Source of the DNA: Gemmatimonadota bacterium
GTDB taxonomy: Bacteria > Gemmatimonadota > Gemmatimonadetes > Longimicrobiales > Gaopeijiaceae
NCBI GenBank assembly: GCA_015664885.1
Contig: DQPL01000124.1
Coordinates: 1-64,000, forward strand
Direction of reading: 5' to 3'
Length of the DNA: 64,000 bases
Positions 47,091 through 55,260 of the stretch are shown here, one piece after another. Below the pieces are notes generated by a model, which saw nothing but the letters and a program-made list of their open reading frames with translations, did not search any database and was not told where the DNA came from. A program made the position numbers and the translations under genes. The number at the start of each line of letters is the position of its first letter. The stretch's first letter is position 1.

Positions 47091-48721
47091 GAGCCTGCTC
47101 CTCCGTCCTGTGAGATCGGCCGCGTTCGTACCGTCGGGTATTCGATCCCCAATTGCTCCAAGTAAGAATCGAAGCGGGACGGATCGTAGTAGTACGGCCG
47201 CATCCGCTCCCGCCAGCGAGCCATGATGTCTTCGTTCAACCAGATCGCCGGATGGTCGTCGGGCGTGATGAACGGCGTGTAGGTCGTCTCCGTGGTCTGC
47301 ACATCGTTGAAGTAGGTCCACGCCGCGTCCACCGTCTCTCCGTCCAGGAACAGGTCGAGAAGCGTAAGCGCCTGCACTTTGGCGCCGGCCAACGCACCTT
47401 TGTGCGCCACAGGTGTCGCCATCGCGATAGCATTTGCCCAGTTGTGGCCGGGGCCACCAGGCATGTTGGCCGGATAACGCATCGTCACCGTCGGCATATT
47501 CCACGAGACGTCACCGATATCGTCGGAACCGCCGCCCGCGTACTGCTCGAGGTTGATCGGGCCGCGCAGTGGAGGGACACTCGTCGCGAGCCCTCGGGGC
47601 TCCTGTCCCATCTCGCGTTGCAGCGCATTCGCCATCGCGATGTCGTCGTCGCTCCACTCGGGCAGACCCACCAGCTCGATATTCGCCTGCGCAACCTCCG
47701 CGACCGGCTTGCTGAAGTGGCGGCTCCAGGCGGAGCCAATGGTCATGATGGTATCGATCTGCGTGCCGGTCATCATCGCAGCACCCTGCGCCATCAGCTT
47801 GGCGGCGTCGTACATCTCGACCACGTGCTCGTAGTCGACTTCCCGCAGGAAGAACCAGATCGTGGCCGTCTGCGGCACCACATTCGGCTGATCACCGCCC
47901 TCGACGATGATGTAGTGCGAGCGCTGTGGCGGACGCAGGTGCTCGCGCTTGAACTCCCACGCCTGAGCCATGAGCATGACCGCGTCGAGCGCGGAGCGGC
48001 CTCGCCAGGGCGACCCGGCCGAGTGTGCGGTCTCGCCACGAAAGCGGAACTGCGTCGAGACCAGCGCGTTGCCGCTGGTATGTCCCCACGTCATGGAAAA
48101 GTTCGAGGAAACGTGCGTGAAGAGGTTGACGTCCACACCGTCGAAGACGCCTTCGCGCACGAAGAACGCCTTCGAGCCCAGCTGCTCTTCGGCGATGCCC
48201 GGCCAGATCAGGAGCGTGCCGTCGATCCTCTCTCGCTCCATGAGCTCCTTCACGTTCAGCGCGGCTACGATATTCACCGCCTGCCCTGAGTTGTGCCCTT
48301 CGCCATGGCCGGGCGCCATCGAAAGAATCGGGTCCCGGTACGCGACTCCTGGCTTCTGATTCGATTGCGGGATCCCGTCGACGTCCGATCCGAGTGCGAT
48401 GACTGGCTCGCCGGTACCGTTCGACCAGCGCGCCGTCCAGGCACTGGGCATGCCCGCCACGCCGAGCTCGATCGCGAAGCCGTGCTCTTCGAGGATGCCG
48501 GTCAAGTAACGCTGGGTCTCGAACTCCTGCATGCCCAGCTCACCGAAGCTGAAGAGCATGTCCACGATCTCCTGGACCATCTTCGCGTCGTCCTCGACCA
48601 TGCCGAGCGCCTCCGCCTTGAGCGACTCGAGGCGCGCGTCCGCTTGCGCTGAGAGCAAGGAAGGCGCGGAAGCCCCAAGAATGAGCACCGCGAGCAACGG
48701 GCGGAACGTAGAACGGCGCAT
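47087..48721 (-). CDS. Exported M20 amidohydrolase B (AbgB-like)
   Basis: 544 residues from ATG 48721, signal peptide LLAVLILGASAPSLLSAQ. Same landmarks as M20-A (GSDVDGIPQSNQ, APGHGEGHNSGQAVNI, GETAHSAGSPWRGRSALDA, GGGSDDIGDVSWNMPTVT), with long identical stretches, and exactly the same length. Probably a periplasmic N-acyl-amino-acid or aminobenzoyl-glutamate-type hydrolase. It lies upstream of amidase 2 and is coupled to it. Confidence 0.87.
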   Translation of the reverse strand: MRRSTFRPLLAVLILGASAPSLLSAQADARLESLKAEALGMVEDDAKMVQEIVDMLFSFGELGMQEFETQRYLTGILEEHGFAIELGVAGMPSAWTARWSNGTGEPVIALGSDVDGIPQSNQKPGVAYRDPILSMAPGHGEGHNSGQAVNIVAALNVKELMERERIDGTLLIWPGIAEEQLGSKAFFVREGVFDGVDVNLFTHVSSNFSMTWGHTSGNALVSTQFRFRGETAHSAGSPWRGRSALDAVMLMAQAWEFKREHLRPPQRSHYIIVEGGDQPNVVPQTATIWFFLREVDYEHVVEMYDAAKLMAQGAAMMTGTQIDTIMTIGSAWSRHFSKPVAEVAQANIELVGLPEWSDDDIAMANALQREMGQEPRGLATSVPPLRGPINLEQYAGGGSDDIGDVSWNMPTVTMRYPANMPGGPGHNWANAIAMATPVAHKGALAGAKVQALTLLDLFLDGETVDAAWTYFNDVQTTETTYTPFITPDDHPAIWLNEDIMARWRERMRPYYYDPSRFDSYLEQLGIEYPTVRTRPISQDGGAGS

Positions 48722-48752
48722 GCACGAATCCTCAAGGCAGAACACATCGCAA

Positions 48753-48776
48753 CCCCGGAGTTATCGAGTCCCGGGG
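48753..48776 (-). other. Inverted repeat between the MCP remnant and M20-B
   Basis: CCCCGG and CCGGGG around a 12-nt loop. It is downstream of the chemoreceptor remnant and upstream of M20-B on the same strand, so it could be a weak terminator of the former or a leader hairpin of the latter. No T-run follows. Confidence 0.35.
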
Positions 48777-48816
48777 AGGGCAGCATGCGTCCGATGATCG
48801 ATGCTGGCAAGCCGAG

Positions 48817-49473
48817 CTATTCGAGCTTGAATTCGGTGACCAGAATGTCCAGCGAGCCAGCGACCTCGGCGAGCTCGACCGCGGAGCCGCAAAGCTGCTC
48901 GGCCCCCTCCGCGGTGCAAATCGCAGCCTGCGCCACCGACACTATGCTGCCCACAACTTTGTCCGTGCCGTGACTCGCCTCTGACGCGCTACGAGCAATC
49001 TCAGCGACGGCCACGCTCTGTTGCTCCACCGCGCTCGCGACCGTGAGAGAGATCTCGTTCATCTGCTGGATCACCTGCGAGATCGACCGGATCCCAGCGA
49101 CGGCATCCGACGTCCTACGTTGCACTTCGTGGATCCTGTCGGCGATCTCTTCGGTGGCCTTAGCAGTCTCGTTGGCAAGCTGCTTCACTTCGGTGGCTAC
49201 GACAGCGAAGCCCTTTCCAGCTTCCCCGGCACGAGCCGCTTCAATCGTCGCATTGAGCGCTAACAGGTTGGTTTGCTCGGCGATGGTGGTGATCACCCTC
49301 ACGACTTGGTCGAGCTCGAGATCGTCGATGACGGCTGCGAGAGGGCTGCCACCGACACGCCGGTGCGCACCCTGAACCACGAACTGCGTGCCTGTCGAGA
49401 AGAACGCGAGGCGTCCCTGGAGCGCGGCAGCCCGCATGTCCGCCGCACCGTTGCCGGCTAGACCGGCCTGCAC
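48817..49473 (-). pseudogene. Methyl-accepting chemotaxis protein signalling domain, N-terminally truncated chimera
   Basis: Residues ~57 onward are the cytoplasmic hairpin of a chemoreceptor: [20 protein letters not shown], then [20 protein letters not shown] and the descending coiled coil ending [11 protein letters not shown]. No ligand domain, transmembrane helix or HAMP domain precedes it. Instead the frame begins with unrelated sequence ([20 protein letters not shown] and [16 protein letters not shown]), which seems to continue the reading frame of a separate exported protein upstream. The junction is near 49310. It is most likely a deletion product. If translated, it would give a soluble half-receptor. 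Confidence 0.6.
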
Positions 49474-49613
49474 CTAATCAGTGGTCTGCCCATACGCCTG
49501 GGTGGCAAACCGTGAATCAAAACCTGCTGGGCCTCGGTCTGGCTCGCCAGCGAAGCCCCGCTCACGACCACCGCGGCGAGGACGGTGTTCAAGTCCTTGA
49601 TTGTCGCTCGCAC
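49458..49613 (-). pseudogene. Signal-peptide end of a decayed exported protein
   Basis: GTG 49613 follows an excellent ribosome-binding site (GGAGGAAGGAACG). It starts VRATIKDLNTVLAAVVVSGA and SLASQTEAQQ, a clear signal peptide. The frame then degenerates: shifting by one base gives GFDSRFATQAYGQTTD, then TAG, then [20 protein letters not shown], which runs into the chemoreceptor chimera. So a frameshift and a nonsense codon interrupt what was one gene, whose 3' part has been replaced by the MCP fragment. Family not recognised. Confidence 0.5.
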
Positions 49614-49717
49614 CGTTCCTTCCTCCTGCCGGTGTGAATGCTGTCCCTGCGGGGTGGGCCCCCGCTACACAGGCAAGACTCGGTCGACGAGCTGGTGGCC
49701 TTACTAAGGCCTCTTCA

Positions 49718-51235
49718 CTAGATCGGCGGGGCCTCGAACCCCCCGAGTTCGCTCTCCAGGTGCGCTGCGACCGCGAGCGCCACATGCTCCTGAGCCGGCG
49801 CCGTCACGACCTGGATCCCGATCGGCAACCCCTCGGGAGAGGTACCCGCCCGCACCACCACACCCGGCCATCCAGTCACGTTGTAGGAGAGCGTATAGCT
49901 GTAGTCCGGAAAGCTCGTCGTCCCGTGCGGAATGGCCGGCTTCGCGTTGACCGGGCACAGGATCACGTCGTGCTGCTCGAAGTACGCGTGCATGCGGCTG
50001 CGCACGGAGTACAGGTCCGCCAGCAGCTCGTCCAGCTCTACCGCGCCAAGTGCGGCTCCAGTCGTCACGATCGACGCCTGCTCCGTCCCGGCGTCACGCA
50101 ACAACCTCCGCTCCGCGGCGTTTCCATCCGCGCCGAAGACCCTGAACCCGATGCTGAAGGTCTGCTCTAGGCCATCTGGACGGTCCTCACTGACGGGCGC
50201 GCCCAACGACGCCATCGCTTCCGCCGCGGCTCGCACCACCGCCTGCGTCTCCGTCGTCGGCGTGCTGATCCCGTTGTCCGTGTGGAAGCCCACACGAAGT
50301 GACGTAAGATCGACCGCGCTCGGATCGCCGAGCGGCATGGGGACGATCGCGGGGTCGATGTTGTCCGGCCCCACGAGGATGGGCAGCAACAGCACGAGGT
50401 CTTCCACGTAGCGCGCCAGCGGTCCGAGCTGCTGGAACGAGTCGTGCGTACCGCCAAACGGGAAGATGTGCCCGGTGCGCGGGACGCGGCCGTGTGTCGG
50501 CTTGATGCCGGCGATGCCGTTGAAGTGGGCGGGCAGGCGAATGCTGCCCCCGTAGTCGCTTCCGATGTCGAATGCCGCACCGCCGCACGCGACGATGGCG
50601 CCGGCGCCTCCGCTGCTGCCCCCGGGGGTGCGCTCCAGGTCCCAGGGACTGTTGGTTCGCCCGTAAACCAGGTTGTTCGTCTCGTACGAGAGCGTCAGCT
50701 CGGGCGTGTTGGTCTTGCCCAGCAGGATCGCGCCCGCTTCGAGCGCGCGGCGCACAACGGTTGCATCCCGTTCCGGCACGAAGTTCGCCCGACCCAGCGT
50801 GCCCCCGGTCGAGATCAAGTTGGCCGTGTCGAGCGAGTCCTTGATGGTCATCGGGACACCGTGCAGCGGCCCCCACGACTCGCCACTGGCTTGGGCCTCG
50901 TCCGCGCGTATGGCGTCGGCGCGCGCCTCTTCCGCACGCAGCTGCACGACAGCGTTGAGCGCGGGGTTGACCTGCTCGATGCGGGCCAAGCACGCCTCGA
51001 CGACTTCGGACGAAGAGATCCTTCCTTCCCGAATGCCGGCCGCGAGGGCGCTCGCCGAGGAGTAGTGAAGGGGATCGATCAGTTGACGCGACCCCGTCAG
51101 AGCCGCCGATGCACTGGACACTGTAGCACCCTCCTCACAGCCAGAGGCGGCCGCCAGGACGGCGACGCCACCGGCAAGCTTGAGCATATCCCGGCGGCTG
51201 AGGTCGTCGCGGTCTCGGTCAGGCTGAGTAGTCAT
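49718..51235 (-). CDS. Tat-exported amidase (amidase signature family) 3
   Basis: 505 residues from ATG 51235 (ATGA overlap with the cyclase gene). The Tat signal is DLSRRDMLKLAGGVAVLAAA, followed by ASGCEEG, so a lipoprotein is also possible. Triad: Lys in VPMTIKDSLDTA, cis-Ser in TPGGSSGGAGAI and nucleophile Ser in GSDYGGSIRLPAHF. It belongs to the same family as amidases 1 and 2 but is closer to bacterial aryl/acyl amidases than to GatA. Third gene of an M20-cyclase-amidase operon. Confidence 0.88.
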   Translation of the reverse strand: MTTQPDRDRDDLSRRDMLKLAGGVAVLAAASGCEEGATVSSASAALTGSRQLIDPLHYSSASALAAGIREGRISSSEVVEACLARIEQVNPALNAVVQLRAEEARADAIRADEAQASGESWGPLHGVPMTIKDSLDTANLISTGGTLGRANFVPERDATVVRRALEAGAILLGKTNTPELTLSYETNNLVYGRTNSPWDLERTPGGSSGGAGAIVACGGAAFDIGSDYGGSIRLPAHFNGIAGIKPTHGRVPRTGHIFPFGGTHDSFQQLGPLARYVEDLVLLLPILVGPDNIDPAIVPMPLGDPSAVDLTSLRVGFHTDNGISTPTTETQAVVRAAAEAMASLGAPVSEDRPDGLEQTFSIGFRVFGADGNAAERRLLRDAGTEQASIVTTGAALGAVELDELLADLYSVRSRMHAYFEQHDVILCPVNAKPAIPHGTTSFPDYSYTLSYNVTGWPGVVVRAGTSPEGLPIGIQVVTAPAQEHVALAVAAHLESELGGFEAPPI

Positions 51236-52047
51236 GATCCCTCCCGAGGCACGAATGCGACGATGCGCAGTGGACCCCCGCTGCCTCCCTCGATCTTCAT
51301 GGGCAGCGCGACAACGTAGCTCCCCGTCTCCGGCAGCGCCTCCAGGTTCGCAACGTTCTCGAAGCCCGAGATATTCTCGGTGTACAGGATCACATGCGTC
51401 TCGAAGTCGGCCGATTGGCCATAGTCGATACTCGGCGTATCGATTCCGACCGCGACGATGCCGCGGTTGGCGACCAACCAGCTTGCCGCCTCCCCGCCGA
51501 TGCCTGGAAAGTGCAGCTCGGGAACCGCTTCGGGGCCGACCATGTCGGTGCCCAGGTACTCGGTCCGGTCGCCCCAGCGGGCTCCCCAACCCGTGTGCAC
51601 GAGCAGTATGCCGCCGTCTGGCAGCATTCCGTTCTCGGCCTCCCACATGGTCAGGTCCTCAACCGTGAGCAGGTAGTCGCGCGTCGCGTGCCTCGACACG
51701 TCCACCACCGCGGCCGGCCCGATCAACCCGGTCAGTGGGATCTCATCCGCCGTGAGCCGCCCCTCCGCAAAGTGGATGGGTGCGTCGAGATGCGTGCCTC
51801 CATGCTCCACCGACGAGAACGCGTTCGAGGCGTAGAACCAGCCGCCCTCTACGACACCATATGACAGCTCGTCGAGCTGAAACCCGGCGGTGTCGGTCGG
51901 CCAATAGATCGTAGACTCGGAAAACGAGTGCGTGAGGTCGACCCAGTGGCCGCCGGTTCCATCGAAGACCGCGGAAAAATCGGAAGGGCCCGGCGCGGCC
52001 TCACACGCCGTGAACCCCAGCACAGCGACCAGCAGGAACTCCCTCAT
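51232..52047 (-). CDS. Cyclase-family (kynurenine-formamidase-like) metal hydrolase, lipoprotein
   Basis: 271 residues with lipobox GFTAC (Cys15). The metal-binding motif of Pfam Cyclase/KynB-like enzymes is at 82-92 (EHGGTHLDAPIHF), with a later VGIDTPSIDYG and ILYTENISGFENV matching the family. Enzymes of this group hydrolyse N-formyl or cyclic amides with Mn/Zn. It lies between an M20 peptidase and an amidase, all linked by ATGA overlaps, suggesting stepwise hydrolysis of one class of amide compound at the cell surface. Confidence 0.85.
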   Translation of the reverse strand: MREFLLVAVLGFTACEAAPGPSDFSAVFDGTGGHWVDLTHSFSESTIYWPTDTAGFQLDELSYGVVEGGWFYASNAFSSVEHGGTHLDAPIHFAEGRLTADEIPLTGLIGPAAVVDVSRHATRDYLLTVEDLTMWEAENGMLPDGGILLVHTGWGARWGDRTEYLGTDMVGPEAVPELHFPGIGGEAASWLVANRGIVAVGIDTPSIDYGQSADFETHVILYTENISGFENVANLEALPETGSYVVALPMKIEGGSGGPLRIVAFVPREGS

Positions 52048-53432
52048 CCGCCCGCGACCTCGATCACCGTCTTGTACAAGAATTCCACGAAAATACCTAC
52101 GCCAGCGACGGGAGTGCGCTCGTCGTTCCCGTGCGCCCGCGATCCCGTCGCAGCATCCGAGGGCAGCCCCATCCCGTACGCCAGGACACCGGCAGCCCTG
52201 AGTTGAGCCGAGTCCGTGCCTCCGGTGAGCATGGTCGGGACCGTGATCGCACCGGGAAACATCTCTGCCTGCACGGATTCGATCGCGCGGAAGAGATCGG
52301 AATCGATCGGCATCGGCTCCGAAACCGGCCGCCGCGGCCCAAAGCGTACCACTTCGATCGACTCATCGTCGACGACACGTTCGACCTCGGCCTTGAGCCA
52401 GAGTGTGTCCTCCGCGGGAAGCGCACGGATATCCAGGGTCGCGATGGCTTCGGCCGGGATCACGTTCCTACGGAAGCCGCCTTCGATGATCGTCGGCGAA
52501 ATCGAAGTCCGGAGCATCGAGTTGGCCGAAATGTCTGTCAGCCGGAGCTGTTCCTGGACCACGTCGCTGATCGCCGGGTTCTCCAGATTCCGGTACAGGA
52601 AAGCGGTCTCGGGACTCGAGACTTCCGCGACACGCCGGAAGTACTCGCGCGTTGTCGAGTTGAGACGCATGGGCATCTGCCAGGAACCGAACTTGGCGAC
52701 AGCCCGCGACAGGGCGACGATCGGATTGTCGGGTCGTGGACGCGAGCCATGCCCGGACGTACCGCGCGCGATCAGCCTCATGCGCGTGGCAACCTTCTCG
52801 GTCGTGGCTATGGTGACGCGCGTGATCTCATCACCGACCATCGTCATGCCGCCGCCCTCGTTGAGCGCGAATTCGGCATCGATCACGTCGAAGTGCTCGG
52901 CGATCATGAACTCGATGCCGAGGTGCGGCATCGCTTCCTCGCCCGCGTTCGCCATATAGATGACGTCGCGGTCCAGCTCCACGCCCGAGCGCGCGATCAT
53001 GAGGAAGACTTGAAGCGCGGACGCGCTCATGCCCTTGTCGTCCTGAGAACCACGGCCCCAGATGTAGCCGTCGCGGATTAGCCCCGCGAAGGGGTCGACC
53101 GACCATTGATCGCGCTCTACTCCTACGACATCGATGTGACCCATGAGCAAGATCGGCCGCTTCGAGCCATTGCCTCGGATGCGGGCCACCAGGTTCCCCC
53201 GGCCGGGCTCCAACTCATAGATCTTGGAGTCGATGCCCTCAGCCGCCAGCACGTCGCGAATGAACTGACACACTTCGGTCTCATTGCCCGGTGGCGAGCT
53301 CGAGTTGATGCGGATCATGCTTTGCAGCAACACCACGGCCTCGTCAGCCGCCGCGCCGAAGTCCGGGTCTTGAGCGGCGAGCGGTATCGACGTAAGTGTG
53401 GCGAGCAGCGCGATAGCGAAGGTTTTGCGCAT
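52044..53432 (-). CDS. Exported M20 carboxypeptidase-like hydrolase C
   Basis: 462 residues from ATG 53432; signal peptide FAIALLATLTSIPLAAQ. M20 metal site: MGHIDVVGVE (His, Asp), GRGSQDDKGM (bridging Asp), ANAGEEAMPHLG (catalytic Glu pair) and a C-terminal GGTDSAQLRAAGVLAYG. It resembles the ArgE/DapE/CPG2/carboxypeptidase-S branch rather than the AbgB-like M20-A and B. First gene of the operon with the cyclase and amidase 3. Confidence 0.88.
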   Translation of the reverse strand: MRKTFAIALLATLTSIPLAAQDPDFGAAADEAVVLLQSMIRINSSSPPGNETEVCQFIRDVLAAEGIDSKIYELEPGRGNLVARIRGNGSKRPILLMGHIDVVGVERDQWSVDPFAGLIRDGYIWGRGSQDDKGMSASALQVFLMIARSGVELDRDVIYMANAGEEAMPHLGIEFMIAEHFDVIDAEFALNEGGGMTMVGDEITRVTIATTEKVATRMRLIARGTSGHGSRPRPDNPIVALSRAVAKFGSWQMPMRLNSTTREYFRRVAEVSSPETAFLYRNLENPAISDVVQEQLRLTDISANSMLRTSISPTIIEGGFRRNVIPAEAIATLDIRALPAEDTLWLKAEVERVVDDESIEVVRFGPRRPVSEPMPIDSDLFRAIESVQAEMFPGAITVPTMLTGGTDSAQLRAAGVLAYGMGLPSDAATGSRAHGNDERTPVAGVGIFVEFLYKTVIEVAGG

Positions 53433-53548
53433 GAGGAACTCCAAGCGTTCGGGATCTCAGCATTGTGGGTCGGCTGGAGCGCCAAGCCAAGCCCCCGGTC
53501 GGGGCTGAAGCTCTCAGCCGAGTGTGCGTTCTACGGTTCTAAACGCGC

Positions 53549-53740
53549 CTACAGCGACAACGAAAACGAGAACGTGGCGCCGTCACCGGGGCTGCCTTCT
53601 GCCCAGACATCTCCCCCATGAGGTGGGGCGACGTGTAGGGCTGTCGCGAGCCCGAGCCCGGTTCCCGCGAACTCCACTTCGGTATGCAGCCGCTCGAAGG
53701 CGTCGAAGATTCGCTCGCGCTGCTCGGGGTCGCGGGCGGT
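53549..53740 (-). pseudogene. C-terminal fragment of a histidine kinase ATPase domain
   Basis: The readable product contains DPEQRERIFDAFERLHTEVE, FAGTGLGLATALHVAPPHGG and DVWAEGSPGDGATFSFSLSL: the F box, G2 box and final strands of a HATPase_c domain. The N box, dimerisation domain and sensor are absent; upstream codons are antisense to the FMN-reductase remnant. Only the last ~60 residues of the kinase survive. The G2 region is also degenerate (APPHGG where HGG is usually preceded by a basic helix). Confidence 0.7.
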
Positions 53741-54022
53741 CGCATTGGAGCCATCAAGTCCCTGGAACAGCTTCGGGCCGTCTGCGCGCATACCGGCGCA
53801 ATGGTGGTTCCTGGATCGGTCTCCGTGGCGGGCGTGCGCGCGGCGTTCAACGAAGAGGGTCTATGCCTCGACGAGGACGTGGAGGCGTCATTGCGCGGCC
53901 TGGCTACCGGGCTCCTGGACTTCGTCAAAGACTTCGTGTGCCCGAAGTACGCTCTAGAAGGCCATGGTGCGCGGCGAGGCCACGCCCTGGGTCACCAGCG
54001 TGTAGTGTGCCTAGAAGCGTGA
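53735..54022 (+). pseudogene. C-terminal fragment of an NADPH-dependent FMN reductase
   Basis: Product segments GGRIGAIKSLEQLRAVCAHT, GAMVVPGSVSVAGVRAAFNE and EGLCLDEDVEASLRGLATGL match the last half of flavodoxin-like NADPH-dependent FMN reductases. The N-terminal FMN-binding half is missing; upstream the frame is antisense to the histidine-kinase remnant. The fragment keeps its natural 3' end, 1 nt from the convergent kbl stop. Confidence 0.65.
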
Positions 54023-54023
54023 T

Positions 54024-55256
54024 CTAGGCCTTCCCGGGGAACGCCTCCAAGATTGCGAGCACGTGGTCGATGTCGGCCTCCGTGTGGTCCGCATTGATCT
54101 GCGTGCGGATCTCCTCGTCTCCACGCGGCACCACCGGGTACGCCAGACCGGTCGCCAGTACGCCGTTGTCATACAGGTACTGGACGAGATCTCGCGTGCG
54201 CTGAGTGTCGCGGATCATGAGCGGCACGACCGGGTGGTCACCAGGAATGGTCTCGATCCCGATCCGGCCCAGCCCGTCCTCGAAGCGCTTGGTCAAGGTC
54301 CGTAGGCGCGCGAGCAGGGCGGCACCCTCGTCACTGTCGACGATCTCGATGGAACGGAGCGCTGCGGCAGCTTCGCCCACTGTGATAGGGTTGGAGTAGA
54401 TGTACATCTGCGACGATTCCCGCAGAAACTGGATCGTCGCCGCGTTCGCGACCACGTAGCCGCCGTTCACTCCGAACGCCTTACCAAGCGTGCCCACCAG
54501 GATGTCGACGGGAGCGCTCGATGTGTACTCCTCCGCCCCCCGGCCGGTGCGCCCAAAGGAGCCCACGCCGTGAGAGTCGTCGACGATGCACACGACGTTC
54601 TCCTCATAATCGGCGTCATGCCGAACACACATCGCCATGATTTCGTCCACAGGCGCGTGATCGCCACGCATCGAGAAGATGCCGTCGGTCACCACCAGCG
54701 CCCGCTTCGCTTTCCCCTTCCAATCCTCTAGCGCCGCGTCAAGCGCAGCGACGTCATTGTGCAGATAGATGGCCTTGCCCGCGGGCCGGCTCAAGCGCAT
54801 CGCGTTGATGATGCAGTTGTGGTTGAGCTCATCCGAAATCAGAACCGTCTCGGAGGTGACCAGGGGCGTAATCGTGGAGACCACAGTCGCGTACGCGGAC
54901 GAGAAAATCATCGCCGCCTCGCGTGAGTGGAAGTCGGCGAGCTTCGCCTCGAGCGCAACGTGGGCTCCATACGTGCCAGAGATGAAGCGCACTGCCCCAG
55001 GACCGGCCCCAAAGCTTCGTGTGGCCTCTTCCTCGGCCGCGATCACTTCAGGCCGGAGACCCATGCCGAGGTAGGAGTTGGAGTTGAGGCGAATGAACTC
55101 CTTGTCTCCCTCGCCCTGCAGGTAGACACGTGGGCCACGATCCCCCAGTGCCGGTTTCACCGCCACCACGACGTTTTCCGCTCCTTTGGCGGTGCCCGCC
55201 TCCTCTAGGCTGGTGACGTGCGCATTCAGGACAGCGCTCAGTCGATCGGCAGGCAT
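54024..55256 (-). CDS. kbl: Glycine C-acetyltransferase (2-amino-3-ketobutyrate CoA ligase)
   Basis: 410 residues from ATG 55256 (MPADRLSAVLNAH). Alpha-oxoamine synthase family: LNSNSYLGMGLRPEV, FGAGPGAVRFISGTYGAHVA, the Asp/His pair in VVCIVDDSHGVGSFG and the PLP lysine in VGTLGKAFGVNGGYVV. It converts 2-amino-3-oxobutyrate plus CoA to glycine and acetyl-CoA. It follows the threonine-dehydrogenase-like gene by 4 bp, completing threonine catabolism. Confidence 0.94.
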   Translation of the reverse strand: MPADRLSAVLNAHVTSLEEAGTAKGAENVVVAVKPALGDRGPRVYLQGEGDKEFIRLNSNSYLGMGLRPEVIAAEEEATRSFGAGPGAVRFISGTYGAHVALEAKLADFHSREAAMIFSSAYATVVSTITPLVTSETVLISDELNHNCIINAMRLSRPAGKAIYLHNDVAALDAALEDWKGKAKRALVVTDGIFSMRGDHAPVDEIMAMCVRHDADYEENVVCIVDDSHGVGSFGRTGRGAEEYTSSAPVDILVGTLGKAFGVNGGYVVANAATIQFLRESSQMYIYSNPITVGEAAAALRSIEIVDSDEGAALLARLRTLTKRFEDGLGRIGIETIPGDHPVVPLMIRDTQRTRDLVQYLYDNGVLATGLAYPVVPRGDEEIRTQINADHTEADIDHVLAILEAFPGKA

Positions 55257-55260
55257 GGCT

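Noticed and set aside
53539-53928. 129-codon minus-strand frame overlapping the histidine-kinase remnant
   Set aside because: It is in a different frame from the recognisable HATPase motifs and consists of Ser/Arg/Pro shadow sequence.
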